The notes beneath the pieces were generated by a model, which was not told where the DNA came from, made no database searches, and saw only the letters and a program-made list of their open reading frames with translations. A program made the translations under genes and the position numbers. DNA of 64,000 nt from Rachicladosporium sp. CCFEE 5018 (lineage: Eukaryota; Ascomycota; Dothideomycetes; Cladosporiales; Cladosporiaceae), in contig KZ111141.1 in assembly GCA_002077045.2 (NCBI GenBank), positions 2,363,919-2,427,918 of the forward strand, written 5' to 3'. This document shows positions 11,226-21,496 of the stretch, piece after piece (positions within the stretch are counted from its first letter, which is position 1; every line of letters starts with the position of its first letter).

Positions 11226-13725
11226 ATGCATCAGAATCCTCGCCCAGCGCCTCGCAGCGCGGCGAGTGCCAACAACCCTGCCACAAACCCAGAGCGGACA
11301 AACAATCAAAGAGATACCCGGGAGGCGCCTCCGCAGCGAACAAGATCCAGTGTAGACCTAGCATTGTATACGGAGAGGGCGTCTGGAGCGGCGGAGTCCT
11401 CGAGAGATGCTGTAGCTGCAGAGAAGGAGAGGGAGACGAGCAAGCTGAATCAGATCATACAGGTGAGGAGAGCCAGGCTGGTAGGGATGGTTTGGCATCC
11501 GGCTGACGCTTAGCAATTACAGAACTTCCACACAAAGGCTGCTCTGATGATATGTTCGTCCAGGGCCACACTTCCACAGGCTTACGGGAAGAATGGAGAG
11601 GCACGGCAGAATAAGTGGGTACGTTGCACTTTATTCCCTTCGCATTTCATAACATAGCTCCTGTCTGGAGAGCGTCTGTTGTAGGAGTCTGTGGCGCTGC
11701 GGTCGCGGAGAGTACGGAGAAGATGTTGAATTCTCGCTTGAATAGTAAGCTCCTGTTGTAGGAGGCCGCTTGTCGCCCGGAAAGAGATGTTGTCCTATGT
11801 ATATAGTTTTGGGAGACAGAGCTTTGCCATTGTCTAATCAGACTGGCGAATGCCTTCTAGCCGCATGCTGACGACGAGTCGCGCAGTTCAACGTAGTCTT
11901 GAACGAGACAGAGGCCTTGTTAGAAGACCTCCAAGACTGGCGAAGACCAGACTTGTACGACGACCCGCCACCTCCTTTGGAGATCGAAGTCTACCTGGAC
12001 GCTTCCCAGATCTCGCAAACCCAAGCTCTTACCATAATCGACGAGCAAGGTAAGCGCTGGGATGTCGCGGACTCGTTGAGGACTTCTGCAGACTCCAGCC
12101 CAAGACTAGATGGTGCTCCAGAGCGCGAGATCGTTCTCGAGCGTTGGATTATTGAGATGGGTGAAGCAAGCCGGTACAAGGCTGCTCAGCTCAACGACGC
12201 GTTGCCTAATGTCTACAAGAAGGGTGTTGTACTCTTTCGCTCTTTGTTTACTTTCTCACGCTTGTTGCCAGCGTGGAAGTTGCATCGACGGCTGAGTCGA
12301 CAGCCTAGCAGTGTGCAGCCACTAAAGTTGCGGTTTCGTATACGGCAGGGGAGAAGTGGAAGCTTGGCGAGTTTGGATCAGGATCCGCTACAAACACCAC
12401 TCTACCCTACACATCTTCACGACAGTGACACGAACATCACTGAGCACCACGCGTTTCCACCACTGCTTTGTGCTGCTGGTCCACTATCGATCTCTGTCGA
12501 TTACCGCACAAACTGTGACTTCCATATTGCAGACGCAGAAGCACTTCTTAGCTCCCGCTTTGCTGGACTAGATGCGTTCGCTAGCTATTCTGAAGAATCT
12601 AGCGGTCGCGCTGGTCGTCATCTGCGTGATCTGGGTCTTACTCCACCCCGAGGCGAGATTCCCACCGCAAGGGCTCGTCGCCTTCTTGGTGATCCAACTT
12701 CTCGGCAGCGCGATCTGCTGGGCACTGGTCGCAGTGTTCCTCTACGTTCTCCCCCTGTTGGGAGCAGTAGTCGAGGAGCACGTGAGGCAGGCCTTGCAGG
12801 AGGCGCTTTGGCTAGCTTAGGCACCTACCACACCGCGACACAGCGGCAATCGCCTGTGTCTGCACTACAACACCGAGTAACCGGCAGTGATTCGAGCAGT
12901 ATGGATGACAAGCCATCCGATCGCGGTGGCACACCACAATCTATACCCAATTCCGGCAAACGCGACTTCCTCAAGAACCCACCCTTCAAAGCTGGCTCAG
13001 TCGCCACATCGCCTCGCAATGCGCCTTCACCATCGACCTCAGCACCCCGACCCACAGCACTACCAAGCAGCCCCTTCCAATCGAAACGCCTCTCCCTGAA
13101 CACGCTCCCCCAACAAGCGCTTCGCAATCCCAGTATGAGCGAAGCTCCTTCACCGGGCTCCTCATCGCCCAAACCCGCGCCTGTACAACGCTACAGCAGC
13201 TCTTTCGCCAATCGGAAGAAGTACATCCGTCCCGGCGAGTCGACCACGAGTTCAGGTCGCGGCAGCTCTTCTAGCAAAGAGAAGTCCGGCAACATCGAAG
13301 GCACTCCCGGCAGCTCAGGTAGCGTACGCACAGACGAAGACGACATAGCAGCCTTCATCTCCACCGTCGAACGTAGCAAAGACGCCTTCTCCTCACCTGC
13401 ACGCAACAACACGCCCAGCACCATCAACCTCAGCAAATTCAAGGGCATGACTACGGCGTCCTCGGAGCTGGCAGAGGAGATGAGCTCCTCGAGCCTCATA
13501 CAGACCTCGCTCACGCCGCCCTCACGTCGCTTGAGCAACGTGCCGGGGCTTTCTGTGAGCAGCTCGCCGAGCAGGGCTATGGCTCATGCGCCGCATGTGA
13601 GGAGTCGGCTGAGCACGCAGAGTATTGCTGAGGAGAGGGAGGAGAGGAGGGAGTTGGAGAGGGCGCAGGAGGAGAGCGATGAGGACGAGCCGTTTATCTT
13701 TCAGCAGGACAATTTGGAGGATTGA
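11226..13725 (+). CDS. atg13: ATG13, autophagy initiation complex subunit (copy 1)
   Basis: Exons 11226-11462, 11523-11618 and 11887-13725; 723 aa. After a Pro/Asn/Arg-rich leader of about 70 residues, the HORMA domain begins at KLNQIIQNFHTKAAL and runs to roughly residue 330, including WFNVVLNETEALLEDL, PPPLEIEVYLD and GKRWDV, all characteristic of fungal ATG13. The remaining about 400 residues are Ser/Pro-rich and disordered, the region that in this family binds Atg1 and Atg17 and is phosphorylated by TOR. The acidic end EDEPFIFQ also resembles family members. Intron 1 is 60 bp; intron 2 is 268 bp, several times the local norm, but the protein reads smoothly across it. It acts in the cytosol at the phagophore assembly site. 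Confidence 0.93.
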
Positions 13726-14451
13726 GAGTGGCGTGAATCACTGTACAATGCATGAGCGTTCCGTGCACTACTATGCTCTTACTGCAGTCCTCGTCAATCT
13801 GATCAGCACTTGTAAGGGTACACTTATGCCGTGACACGCTTCGTGTCACTGCGAACAACATGCGCCCTGTCTTGTTCGGTGCGGTACATCTTGTGACAGC
13901 ACGTCGTCACTCAGAGCACCCTGCGGTCATGCTAGCTCCAGTCTCATGCGACCGGCTGCCCCGGATTGATGCTACTGCAAGTCACTGTCGTCGTGTTCCT
14001 GCAGTAGACTGTGATTGGAGCGCGAATTTGGCCTCGGACGTGACGTCCATCATCCCACCCCATTCAGCGTGATAGTGAACCAGAGGGGCAAGAACAACAC
14101 GCGTCTACTTCACACGATAGACATTTCTCGATCCTTCATCACTTCAGTAGCTATTCGCCAGTCTCTCCGCCGCGTACCACAGCCCACATACTTCCGTACT
14201 GAAGCCAGTCCAAGGATAGCAGCCACTCGCCACCCCACAGAGCTCCAAAATCGCACTACCCATACTCAGTCGCGAACAGCATTTCTGGGATCATAGTGTC
14301 GACCACAATACATTCAGTGTCCGCGTCCCGCGCTCAGCTCCTCCGGCTTCGCCACCAGCGCCTTTAAACACGCCGTGATCCCAGAGATCACAGCGAGGCG
14401 CATAGTCGAAGCCCGGGAGGACTTCCTCCCCCAGCTCTACCTCGCCAATCT
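13726..14451. other. Intergenic, ATG13 to ankyrin-RCC1 gene
   Basis: About 0.73 kb with no supported gene. It holds the ATG13 3' end and the promoter/leader of the next gene. Confidence 0.55.
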
Positions 14452-16406
14452 ATGAGCAGCTATCTGTGGAAGGCATACTATGAAGACGATGTCGATGAAT
14501 TTCGGCGCCTGTTGGAGGCCACGGCCCCAGCAAACAGGTCAACCGGGCTAAAAGGAGGATCGGGGTTCGCTGTGGGCAGCCCTGGAGGATTAGGGACAAG
14601 TCCGAACTTGCTCTCGAAAGCGAGGAAGGTGTCTGGACAAGCTGTGGCGAACGCTGGAGGCTTGACGAGAGCAGAGGTCAACTGGAAGGATACCAATGGG
14701 TTGACACTGCTACATCATGCCGCTTCGTCAGTCCTTGAGAGTGCACTGGACTTCGCCACCGCACTTGTGGAGCATCCACAGATCGACCTGTACCTGCAAG
14801 ATGTCGAAAGCGGCTGGACAGCTCTGCATCGAGCTTTCTACTTCGGTAACGTGGCCATTGCCAGGCTCATACTGGAGCGTGAAGCCGATGATATGCTGGG
14901 GAGAACCACTGGCATTGCACATCAGACTATCGGTCTGATCAAGACCAAAGATCGGGAAGGTCTAGGACCTCTGGATCTGTACGCTGCTACGATCAAGGAT
15001 CGTACACTGCGTCCGGATCTTGGCCGCATGCGCGCTGATTCAGACGAAAGTGAAGTTGCAGCTCCTGATCATGACCGGGAGGATACTGCCTTGAGGTCAA
15101 AGATCGAGTACGCGAGCGTCAAAGGCGACGAAGTGTTTACATTTGGTAGCAACCGAAATGTTACATTGGGGTTTGGCGACGAAGACAATCGCCACTTTCC
15201 GGAGCGAATCAACCTACGTCGACCAGAGCAGCTTCTTCGCCGCTTCTATCGAGAGCATCTCGTCGAATCCGGGAGCAAGCTCGCCAGCCACGACGCGTCA
15301 CATGAGCCCGACATGACGATCGCTGCGAACGCACCTATCGCTGAGATACCTTGGGTCATGAGGACTAGACCTCTCATTATACAAGATGTCTTCATGTCCA
15401 AACTGCATTCCGCTGTTTTGACTGGCGATCCGGAGTCAAATTTGTTCGTGTGCGGTCACGGCCAAGGAGGTCGGCTTGGTGTAGGAGATGAACGAACTCG
15501 ATATCACTTCGCATGCGTTGACGGTGGTGCTCTCGCAGGCAAGAGAATCGCAAGTGTTGCACTCGGGCAAAATCATACACTCGCCGTCACCGATGAAGGT
15601 GAGATCTTCAGCTGGGGCAACAATGGCTTCGGACAACTCGGCTACAGCCTCCCTCGGACGACTTCGAGCGACGAAGATCCGATCAGTGTTTTCCCAAGGC
15701 AGATCTTCGGTCCACTCAAGCGCGAGGCAATCACTGGCATTGCGGCGTCTAGGGTGCATTCGGTCGCATTCACGGGTTCTTCCCTGTACACCTTTGGCAA
15801 GAATGGAGGTCAGCTCGGCATCGTTGACTCGGACGCACGGTCTTTGGAAGTGCAGGTCACGCCTCGAAGAGTTGCTGCATCATTATTCACATCATCTATC
15901 GCCAGTGTGACAGCTATCGATCGCGCAACAGTCTGCCTACTAGCAAACAGAGATGTCGGGGTGTTCGCAAGCTATGGCTATGTAAAGGTTTCGTTTCCTC
16001 TGGAGGGCTTCTCCAACTACTTTTTGAAGCAGAGCTTCCTGGTCACAAGCTACGACAACGCGCCAAATCGCATAGTCAAGGTCGCGTCTGGAGGTGACAC
16101 AATATGTGCGCTGTCCAGTCGTGGCGAGATCTTCACGATGTCTGTCATTCAGCGCACCGAGAGCGCGGCTGCGTCGACGACGAATCCAGCTAAGATCCGG
16201 AATGCTGTTTCACCGCCACAGTGTATTTGGTCACTGAAGAAAGACAGCATGGCAGCTAGAGATGTCAGTGTGGACGCAGACGGCTCTGTGATCCTGACGA
16301 CTGAAGAGGGCAGTGTCTGGCAACGGACGAAGCGCGCCAAGATCAAGGATGCTACCGCCGCAGCTAGGAGCGACTACAAGCCGAAGGACTACAAGTTCTC
16401 TCGCGT
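14452..16406 (+). CDS. Ankyrin + RCC1-repeat protein, 3' part lost at the N gap (copy 1)
   Basis: Open from the ATG at 14452 to the gap, 651 full codons. Residues about 80-145 form ankyrin repeats (NGLTLLHHAA and GWTALHRAFYFGNVAIARL). Residues about 225-460 hold RCC1/beta-propeller blades (VFTFGSNRN, LFVCGHGQGGRLGVGD, IFSWGNNGFGQLG, LYTFGKNGGQLG). It then approaches the gap at a KDYKFSRV segment. This order matches fungal relatives of the BTB-containing IBtk family, where tandem BTB domains follow; those would serve as Cullin-3 adaptors, but none is present because the sequence stops. The frame appears to continue beyond the N run, but the sequence there is SEC3, a different gene. Copy 2 differs at codons 302 and 303 (Val/Ile and Met/Ile). 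Confidence 0.88.
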
Positions 16407-16506
16407 NNNNNNNNNNNNNNNNNNNNNNNNNNNNNNNNNNNNNNNNNNNNNNNNNNNNNNNNNNNNNNNNNNNNNNNNNNNNNNNNNNNNNNNNNNNNNN
16501 NNNNNN
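16407..16506. other. Assembly gap, 100 N
   Basis: Exactly 100 N, a usual placeholder for a gap of unknown size. The left flank is in an ankyrin-RCC1 gene and the right flank is in the C-terminal part of SEC3. Missing at minimum would be the BTB-encoding 3' half of the first gene and the N-terminal two thirds of SEC3, so the true distance, if the join is right at all, must be several kb. Confidence 0.98.
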
Positions 16507-18004
16507 GATCTGCTCTTCACAGCCCAAGAGAAGGAAGGCACGGAAAGCTCGGCCAGCGCATTGACAAGCACAGCCCGCAAACTCACAGTCAAACGTTCCC
16601 AGACCCTTGCCAAAACTCTGCGCAACGCCTCAGCCGAGAAGTCCTCTCCTTCCGAGTCGCGGAACCCCGGCGCTTTGTCTCCAAGCGAAGTCTTCGCCGG
16701 TGCCATGGACGAGATGGCACCGCTTATAAGCCAGGAACAGAACTTCATCGTAGACATGTTCCACGCCACCTCCCTCTCGCCCACAGACTTCCCCGAGCTG
16801 GCATCCGCACTCCCACCAGATAGCCGCCGTGGCACAAACATCCTCACGCCCAAGCCAATCGACCCAGACCGCGACACAGCGCGCCGCGTGACCTCCATAA
16901 TGACCGAGATCTTTACGCCTTTCGCGCAAGAGACTTCCACCCTCCTCGATTGGGCCGTCTCGCTAGATCCGATACAGGGAGTCGGTGTGCTTGCGGCGCT
17001 GGCGAAACACAGTTTCTACCTCTCCGACACGTCTCAAGAGTTCCTGCTGCAAACATTCGAGCAGTTGTCCTCCCGCTTGCAGACGCTCTGGGTGAAGTTC
17101 GTAGACGAGCAAATCCGTGCGATCGAGGACACGAAAGTCAAGATTCACAAACGAAAAGGCGTGTTGCGCTTCATGCGCGTCTTCCCCCACTTCGCAGCCG
17201 GCGTAGAAAACACCTTCGCCTCCGTCGCGCGAGCCGACTACGACGGCCCCGCGCCCTGCGTCGCCAAAGTCCGCAAACTAGTCGACGATGCCTACGCCCG
17301 GATCAATCGCACGATGTTTGATAGTCTCAAAGTCATCGCGAAGGAGGGTCCGGCTGCCGTTGGCCAGCAGAGGGCAGGCGATGATGCGGAGGATAAAGAG
17401 ATGTTGAATTATTATATTCTCGTGATTGAGAATATGAATCACTATATTGAGGATGTTGATGACGGGGGGAAGGAGGGTGTCTTGGCTGAGTGGAGGGGAC
17501 GGGCTATGATGGAGAGGATGGAGGCGTTGGAGGCTTATGTGGGACGGGTGCTGAGGAGGCCGTTGGGGAAGTTGATGGTATGTTGTTCGCTGTCCCGCAT
17601 CGTGACGTCCCTGTGAGATCTATACTGATTTGGCGATGCAGGATTTCCTCGATTCCCTCGACTCCCTCCTCACATCCTCCCCAAATCCCCAATCCATCGC
17701 CACCCGCCCCTCTTACAGCCGTAAAGCCGCCCGCTCGACCCTCGCCTCCTTCGACGGCAAGGAAATCCGTCGTGGCATCGACACACTGCGCAAGCGGATC
17801 GAGAAGCATTTCGGCGATGCGGACGACGAGGCTACGTCTCGGACACTGGTCGCGTTTGTGCAGAAGGAGTGTGAGCGGCATTATGAGGTGCTGTTGGAGA
17901 GGTTGGAGAAAGTTTGTGCGGAGGTTTGGCCGAGTAGTGAGGGGGAGAAGGGGGTGGAGGTTGAGTTTTCGAGGGAGGACGTGAGGGCGGGGTTTAGGCG
18001 GTAG
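16507..18004 (+). CDS. sec3: Exocyst subunit SEC3, C-terminal part only
   Basis: Exons 16507-17577 and 17642-18004 (64-bp intron) encode the last 477 residues of SEC3. Recognisable family stretches are LISQEQNFIVDMFH, RRGTNIL, DPIQGVGVLAAL, FVDEQIRAIEDTKVK, RINRTMFDSLKVIA, DKEMLNYYILVIENMNHY and VLRRPLGKLMDFLDSL. Full fungal SEC3 proteins are about 1300-1500 aa, with an N-terminal PIP2/Rho-binding PH-like domain and a coiled coil; these are absent because the sequence begins at the gap. SEC3 marks plasma-membrane sites for exocytic vesicle tethering. The first codons after the gap (about 50, rich in Ser/Lys) are variable linker. The upstream fusion to ankyrin-RCC1 coding is not believed. Confidence 0.9.
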
Positions 18005-20235
18005 TCATGAAATGGAAAGGAGGGGGGTGTACGTGTACATACCGTTTGATCTGGATTGTGCAATCTACGGATGTGTATGCAGTGACCGCTGCTGCGCTGG
18101 TCCCAGTTCCGCAGCTTCGATCACCTCACTGCCTCCGTCGTCACGGTTCACGCTCCGGGCGCAGTCGGGTCTACACCTGGACGTCTTACTTTCGATCAAC
18201 AGCGGCGTCATGTGGAGCGACAAGGCAAGGTCAGTCTAAGTCGCGGGCACGAGCTGAGGCCGCGACAAAGCTGCTTGCACGGCCACTTCCATCGGCCGCT
18301 ACAAAGCGCAGCTGGAACGGGCGAGGCCATGTGACAATCATGTGTCTCGCCGTGCCTTGGAGGCCGCGCAGTATGTACGGTCATGTGGAGCTTGACGGTC
18401 TTGGTGATGAGGTGGTGTCATCTACACCCCGCCTAGATGACCCATGATGAAACGGTGCCACAAGCAGCCCGGTCTGCTTCAAGTTCCAGACCACAGTCTC
18501 ACTTTGAAGCAGGAGCCCAAGACTGTACTACATCCTGCCATGTGTGAGGTCTCACAGGTATGGCCTGTTCCTTGCTTCGGGTCAGGCGAGATGCGCACTG
18601 TGCGACGTGATCGTAGATAGTGGCTGAGGTGGGAGGAATCATCACGCCAGCGAGATAGCCAGAAGTTTCCGCATGGTAAGACGAATGAAGTCAGTCTGCC
18701 CTACCCGCTGCTATCCGCGCGATGATGTGGAGGCGAAGCTGGACTTGCTCGCAGTGTGCCCACGTGAGAGATCTGAATAAAGTAAAGCTCGAGCAGGGCG
18801 GGATGCCGTGGTGAGACCGGTCTACGTGTACGTGTTGTACTTCGTGTCCAGGGCGAGAGACGCAGGTGAAGCGCTGTCGTTAATTCTTCATCGGGATGTG
18901 ACTGTTGCTCAACAAGGGCGAGTTGGAGAGTGAGGTGAGTCGGAGTGGAGCAGTGCGGTGTCGAGATCGACTTCTGCACTCCATAGCAAGTCGCATCGTG
19001 ATAGGTGCATCTCAGGTACCTGGCATTGAAGCTCCGTCGGCAGCTACTGCAACACTGAACGGTGACTCGAATGAAAGCTGCAGTCTCTCCAGTGTGAGTG
19101 CAGAGAACAGTCGCAGCAAACGCGGCTGTGCATGCACCTCCCATTTGCGTATCAGCCGATCCGAAACAGCGCCAGCAGCGCCCTCCAATGCCCTCTAGCA
19201 CCCTCGAGTAGTTCATGCAAGCAAACACGCTGCGCAGCCACACTGTGTGAACGCAATGTGGCCTGATCCTGAGTGCCATGCTACGTCAACAGCCTTACCG
19301 GACGTTCGAGGCCACCCAAGACCGCGCCATGGCGAGAGCAACGTGGTCATCACGAGCTCGCCGGGAAACGGCAGCGATAGGTTTGCGTCGGCTCTTGGTG
19401 TCACGAACGGCTCTCACAGTCATACTCGAGTACCTGGACGCCGGTGAAGTAGCACCCCACTAGCGTGGCGCAGACGTATGCCGTGACAGCTTTGACATCA
19501 TGCTCGTGTAGGCGATTGTGCCAAGACGCACATTGGCCGTGGTTTCGGCCGGCGGCTGGGCGAATGGTTCGCTGCAGAGAGAGTACCTGATCGCATACGC
19601 GCGGCAAACAATGCCAACAGTCATCAACAGAGCCGCGAGGCCGACTTGTCCACTCAACACTTCCATAGAAGCAAAGGTTGCCTGGCCTTGGCGTATCCTC
19701 AGGTTTGATCCTCACGCACGAGCCGAGCAGTCCGTCTTCCGCAGCCAATCGCAGACCACCCTGAGACTCGGCAGCCTGGTGGGCTGAGGCGCGCACCCAC
19801 ACACCTTTCCCATCAACACTGCCTACTTTTCGCTTCGCCATGGCTAGCAGTTGTAGTAGCAATGGGTGCGCCCTCTGCTTTGTGTCAGTCATCAGAGGTG
19901 TCCCGTTGCGGCGAAGCATGCCCCAGAGTCTGGGCCGCTTGCCCAATCGCACGCGGCGCTCGTCAGGCAACCTTTGTGGTGCTTAGGGAACCGGTAAGCA
20001 GGTGATGGGCTGTGTATATCTGTCTCCCTTACTTCCTTCATGCGTCTTCGCTCTCCTTCATCACTCCAATCATAGAAAGACTGTGCTACCATTTGTCGCC
20101 TTGCAAGACTTCCTGGTGAGCCTTGCTGTGCTGCTGCCCGAACCTACTGCTCCTACTGCACCAACATCACCCAGCCCATTGGCTGCTACCACCTACCTTA
20201 TCGCGCTGGCAGCGTACGCCAGACCAACGCGAGCC
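18005..20235. other. Intergenic, 2.2 kb, no supported gene
   Basis: Contains frames of up to 192 codons (minus, 18701-19279 and 19401-19970), but neither shows a domain or fungal codon pattern. A 68-codon minus frame at 19460-19666 has one hydrophobic segment (VGLAALLMTVGIVCRAYAI) that could be a membrane helix of a small multi-exon protein; I cannot support an exon structure. About 20000-20235 is probably the leader of the next gene. Confidence 0.45.
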
Positions 20236-21081
20236 ATGCCTTCCTTCGTCAGGCACTCGACCTCCCCCATTCACATCCCCATCCGCCTCGGCCGACCAAC
20301 CTCCACCGCCCCATTGGACCCCTCAACTCCGCCCTCCCCTAAAGTCCGCTTTGCCTCTCCCGCAAATGGAGGTCCCATAACCGCTGTCTCCCGACCCACA
20401 ACACCTACCGAGGCATGGTCACTCTACCACTTTGAATCGCACGCCCAAGGCTGCCCATCATGCACGAACCCTTACGCCAAGTACCTTGCACGGCAGCCGC
20501 TGTGTCCTACCGGCTTGGCATTGGCTAGGGATGTCGCGCTACATGTCTTCTCAAGGGACGGGACTGTCTACAGCACGCGGAAGGATGATCATCGGCTGGT
20601 ACGGGTTGAGGTGCCGTGCACGCATGTGCAGACTAGGAGCTTATTGAAAGCTCTTGAGAGGCGGACACGCGGAAAGGGTGTCGTGAGCTATGACCGGTCT
20701 TACCCTGTCTCGCCTCGACGGCAGGCAGCTGAGGAGGAGCGAAGGGCTCCAGTTGTCGTCGAGACTGCACGAACGCCACGCAAATCGGAGAAGACCGAAC
20801 GCTACGAAGTCAGAGAAGGGGCAGTATCTGCCGTCAGCCGAGAAGAGGATGGCTTGCCTTCACGAGCACGGCGAAGAGAGATTGATGAGAGGAGCCAGCG
20901 AGGATCGCTGTATGAGAGTGATGTGTCGCGGCCGAGGAAGGAGTATCGAGTAGAGGTACGGGAGCCGGAGGATGTCGAGAGGCGACGGCATAGGGAGAGA
21001 GGGAGGCCGAGGGATGGTGATAGGGAGAGGGAGAAGGAGAGGGAATGGGAGGGACGGCGACGGAAGAGGGAGGAGCGGTAG
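20236..21081 (+). CDS. Conserved fungal hypothetical protein with charged Arg/Glu tail
   Basis: 281 aa from the ATG at 20236; the frame is open further up to 20002, but that stretch looks like leader and not protein. Residues 1-50 are Pro/Ser-rich. A compact segment at about 60-140 contains WSLYHFESHAQG, a C-x2-C pair (Cys73, Cys76, GCPSC) and LCPTGLALARDVALHVF, which looks like a small folded domain. The last about 130 residues are dominated by Arg, Glu and Asp and probably form an extended charged helix. I recognise the pattern as a widespread Pezizomycotina protein of unknown function, not a named family. A nuclear or nucleic-acid-binding role would be only a guess from the basic tail. Confidence 0.75.
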   Translation: MPSFVRHSTSPIHIPIRLGRPTSTAPLDPSTPPSPKVRFASPANGGPITAVSRPTTPTEAWSLYHFESHAQGCPSCTNPYAKYLARQPLCPTGLALARDVALHVFSRDGTVYSTRKDDHRLVRVEVPCTHVQTRSLLKALERRTRGKGVVSYDRSYPVSPRRQAAEEERRAPVVVETARTPRKSEKTERYEVREGAVSAVSREEDGLPSRARRREIDERSQRGSLYESDVSRPRKEYRVEVREPEDVERRRHRERGRPRDGDREREKEREWEGRRRKREER

Positions 21082-21496
21082 GACATGGGAGTCGCGCAAG
21101 GGGCATGCTGTGTTTCGTGAGCTAAGGATCTCGCGCGTGATAGCAGTCTAGAGGGGTGTATAGTTGAGAACTCATTCCGAGCTCGTAGCTTCCTCCCAAC
21201 CACCTTTTAAGCCATCTCAACAATTCTCATGGTACATCTCTTCCCTGCGTGGCATGAGGCGGCGAGATGTGCAAGGTGACGGTGTGTGTTGTATGTACTT
21301 GGAAATGCTTGCGCTCGACCAGTTGTTGTCCGGAAAGAGGCGAGTAAGGAATTGCGGACTACCACATCAGAGTCCAAGGCTTCGAGCTCAGCCTACTTTG
21401 GACCATGACGTGATTGCTATGATTCTTGCCCGACTAGCTTTGTAGTCCAACACTGCACTGCTACACCACAACATCGCTGCAGTAAGCCAGACAATC
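21082..21496. other. Intergenic
   Basis: About 0.4 kb between the 3' ends of a plus-strand gene and a minus-strand pseudogene. Nothing recognisable. Confidence 0.5.

Larger units (their letters stand above)
1..15469 (+). repeat. Copy 1 of a >=15.5 kb direct repeat (period 48531 bp)
   Basis: Every base compared here matches the sequence 48531 bp downstream, apart from G/A at 15355 and G/A at 15360. All open frames in the two copies translate identically up to that point, and gene-free stretches (1-250, 5140-5345, 14296-14452) were compared directly and match. The repeat touches the window start, so its left end is not visible. Its right end is limited only by the window end in copy 2. It holds six genes in the same order and strand. 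It could be a recent segmental duplication or an assembly redundancy; the N gap at 16407, less than 1 kb beyond the last base comparable here, favours the latter. Confidence 0.97.

Noticed and set aside
14452..17616. A single 1054-codon ankyrin-RCC1-SEC3 fusion protein
   Set aside because: It depends on reading through 100 N of arbitrary length. Both halves are fragments of different known families.
18701..19970. Minus-strand frames of 192 and 189 codons
   Set aside because: No domain, odd composition (Cys/His/Arg/Ser rich) and no consistent exon chain.
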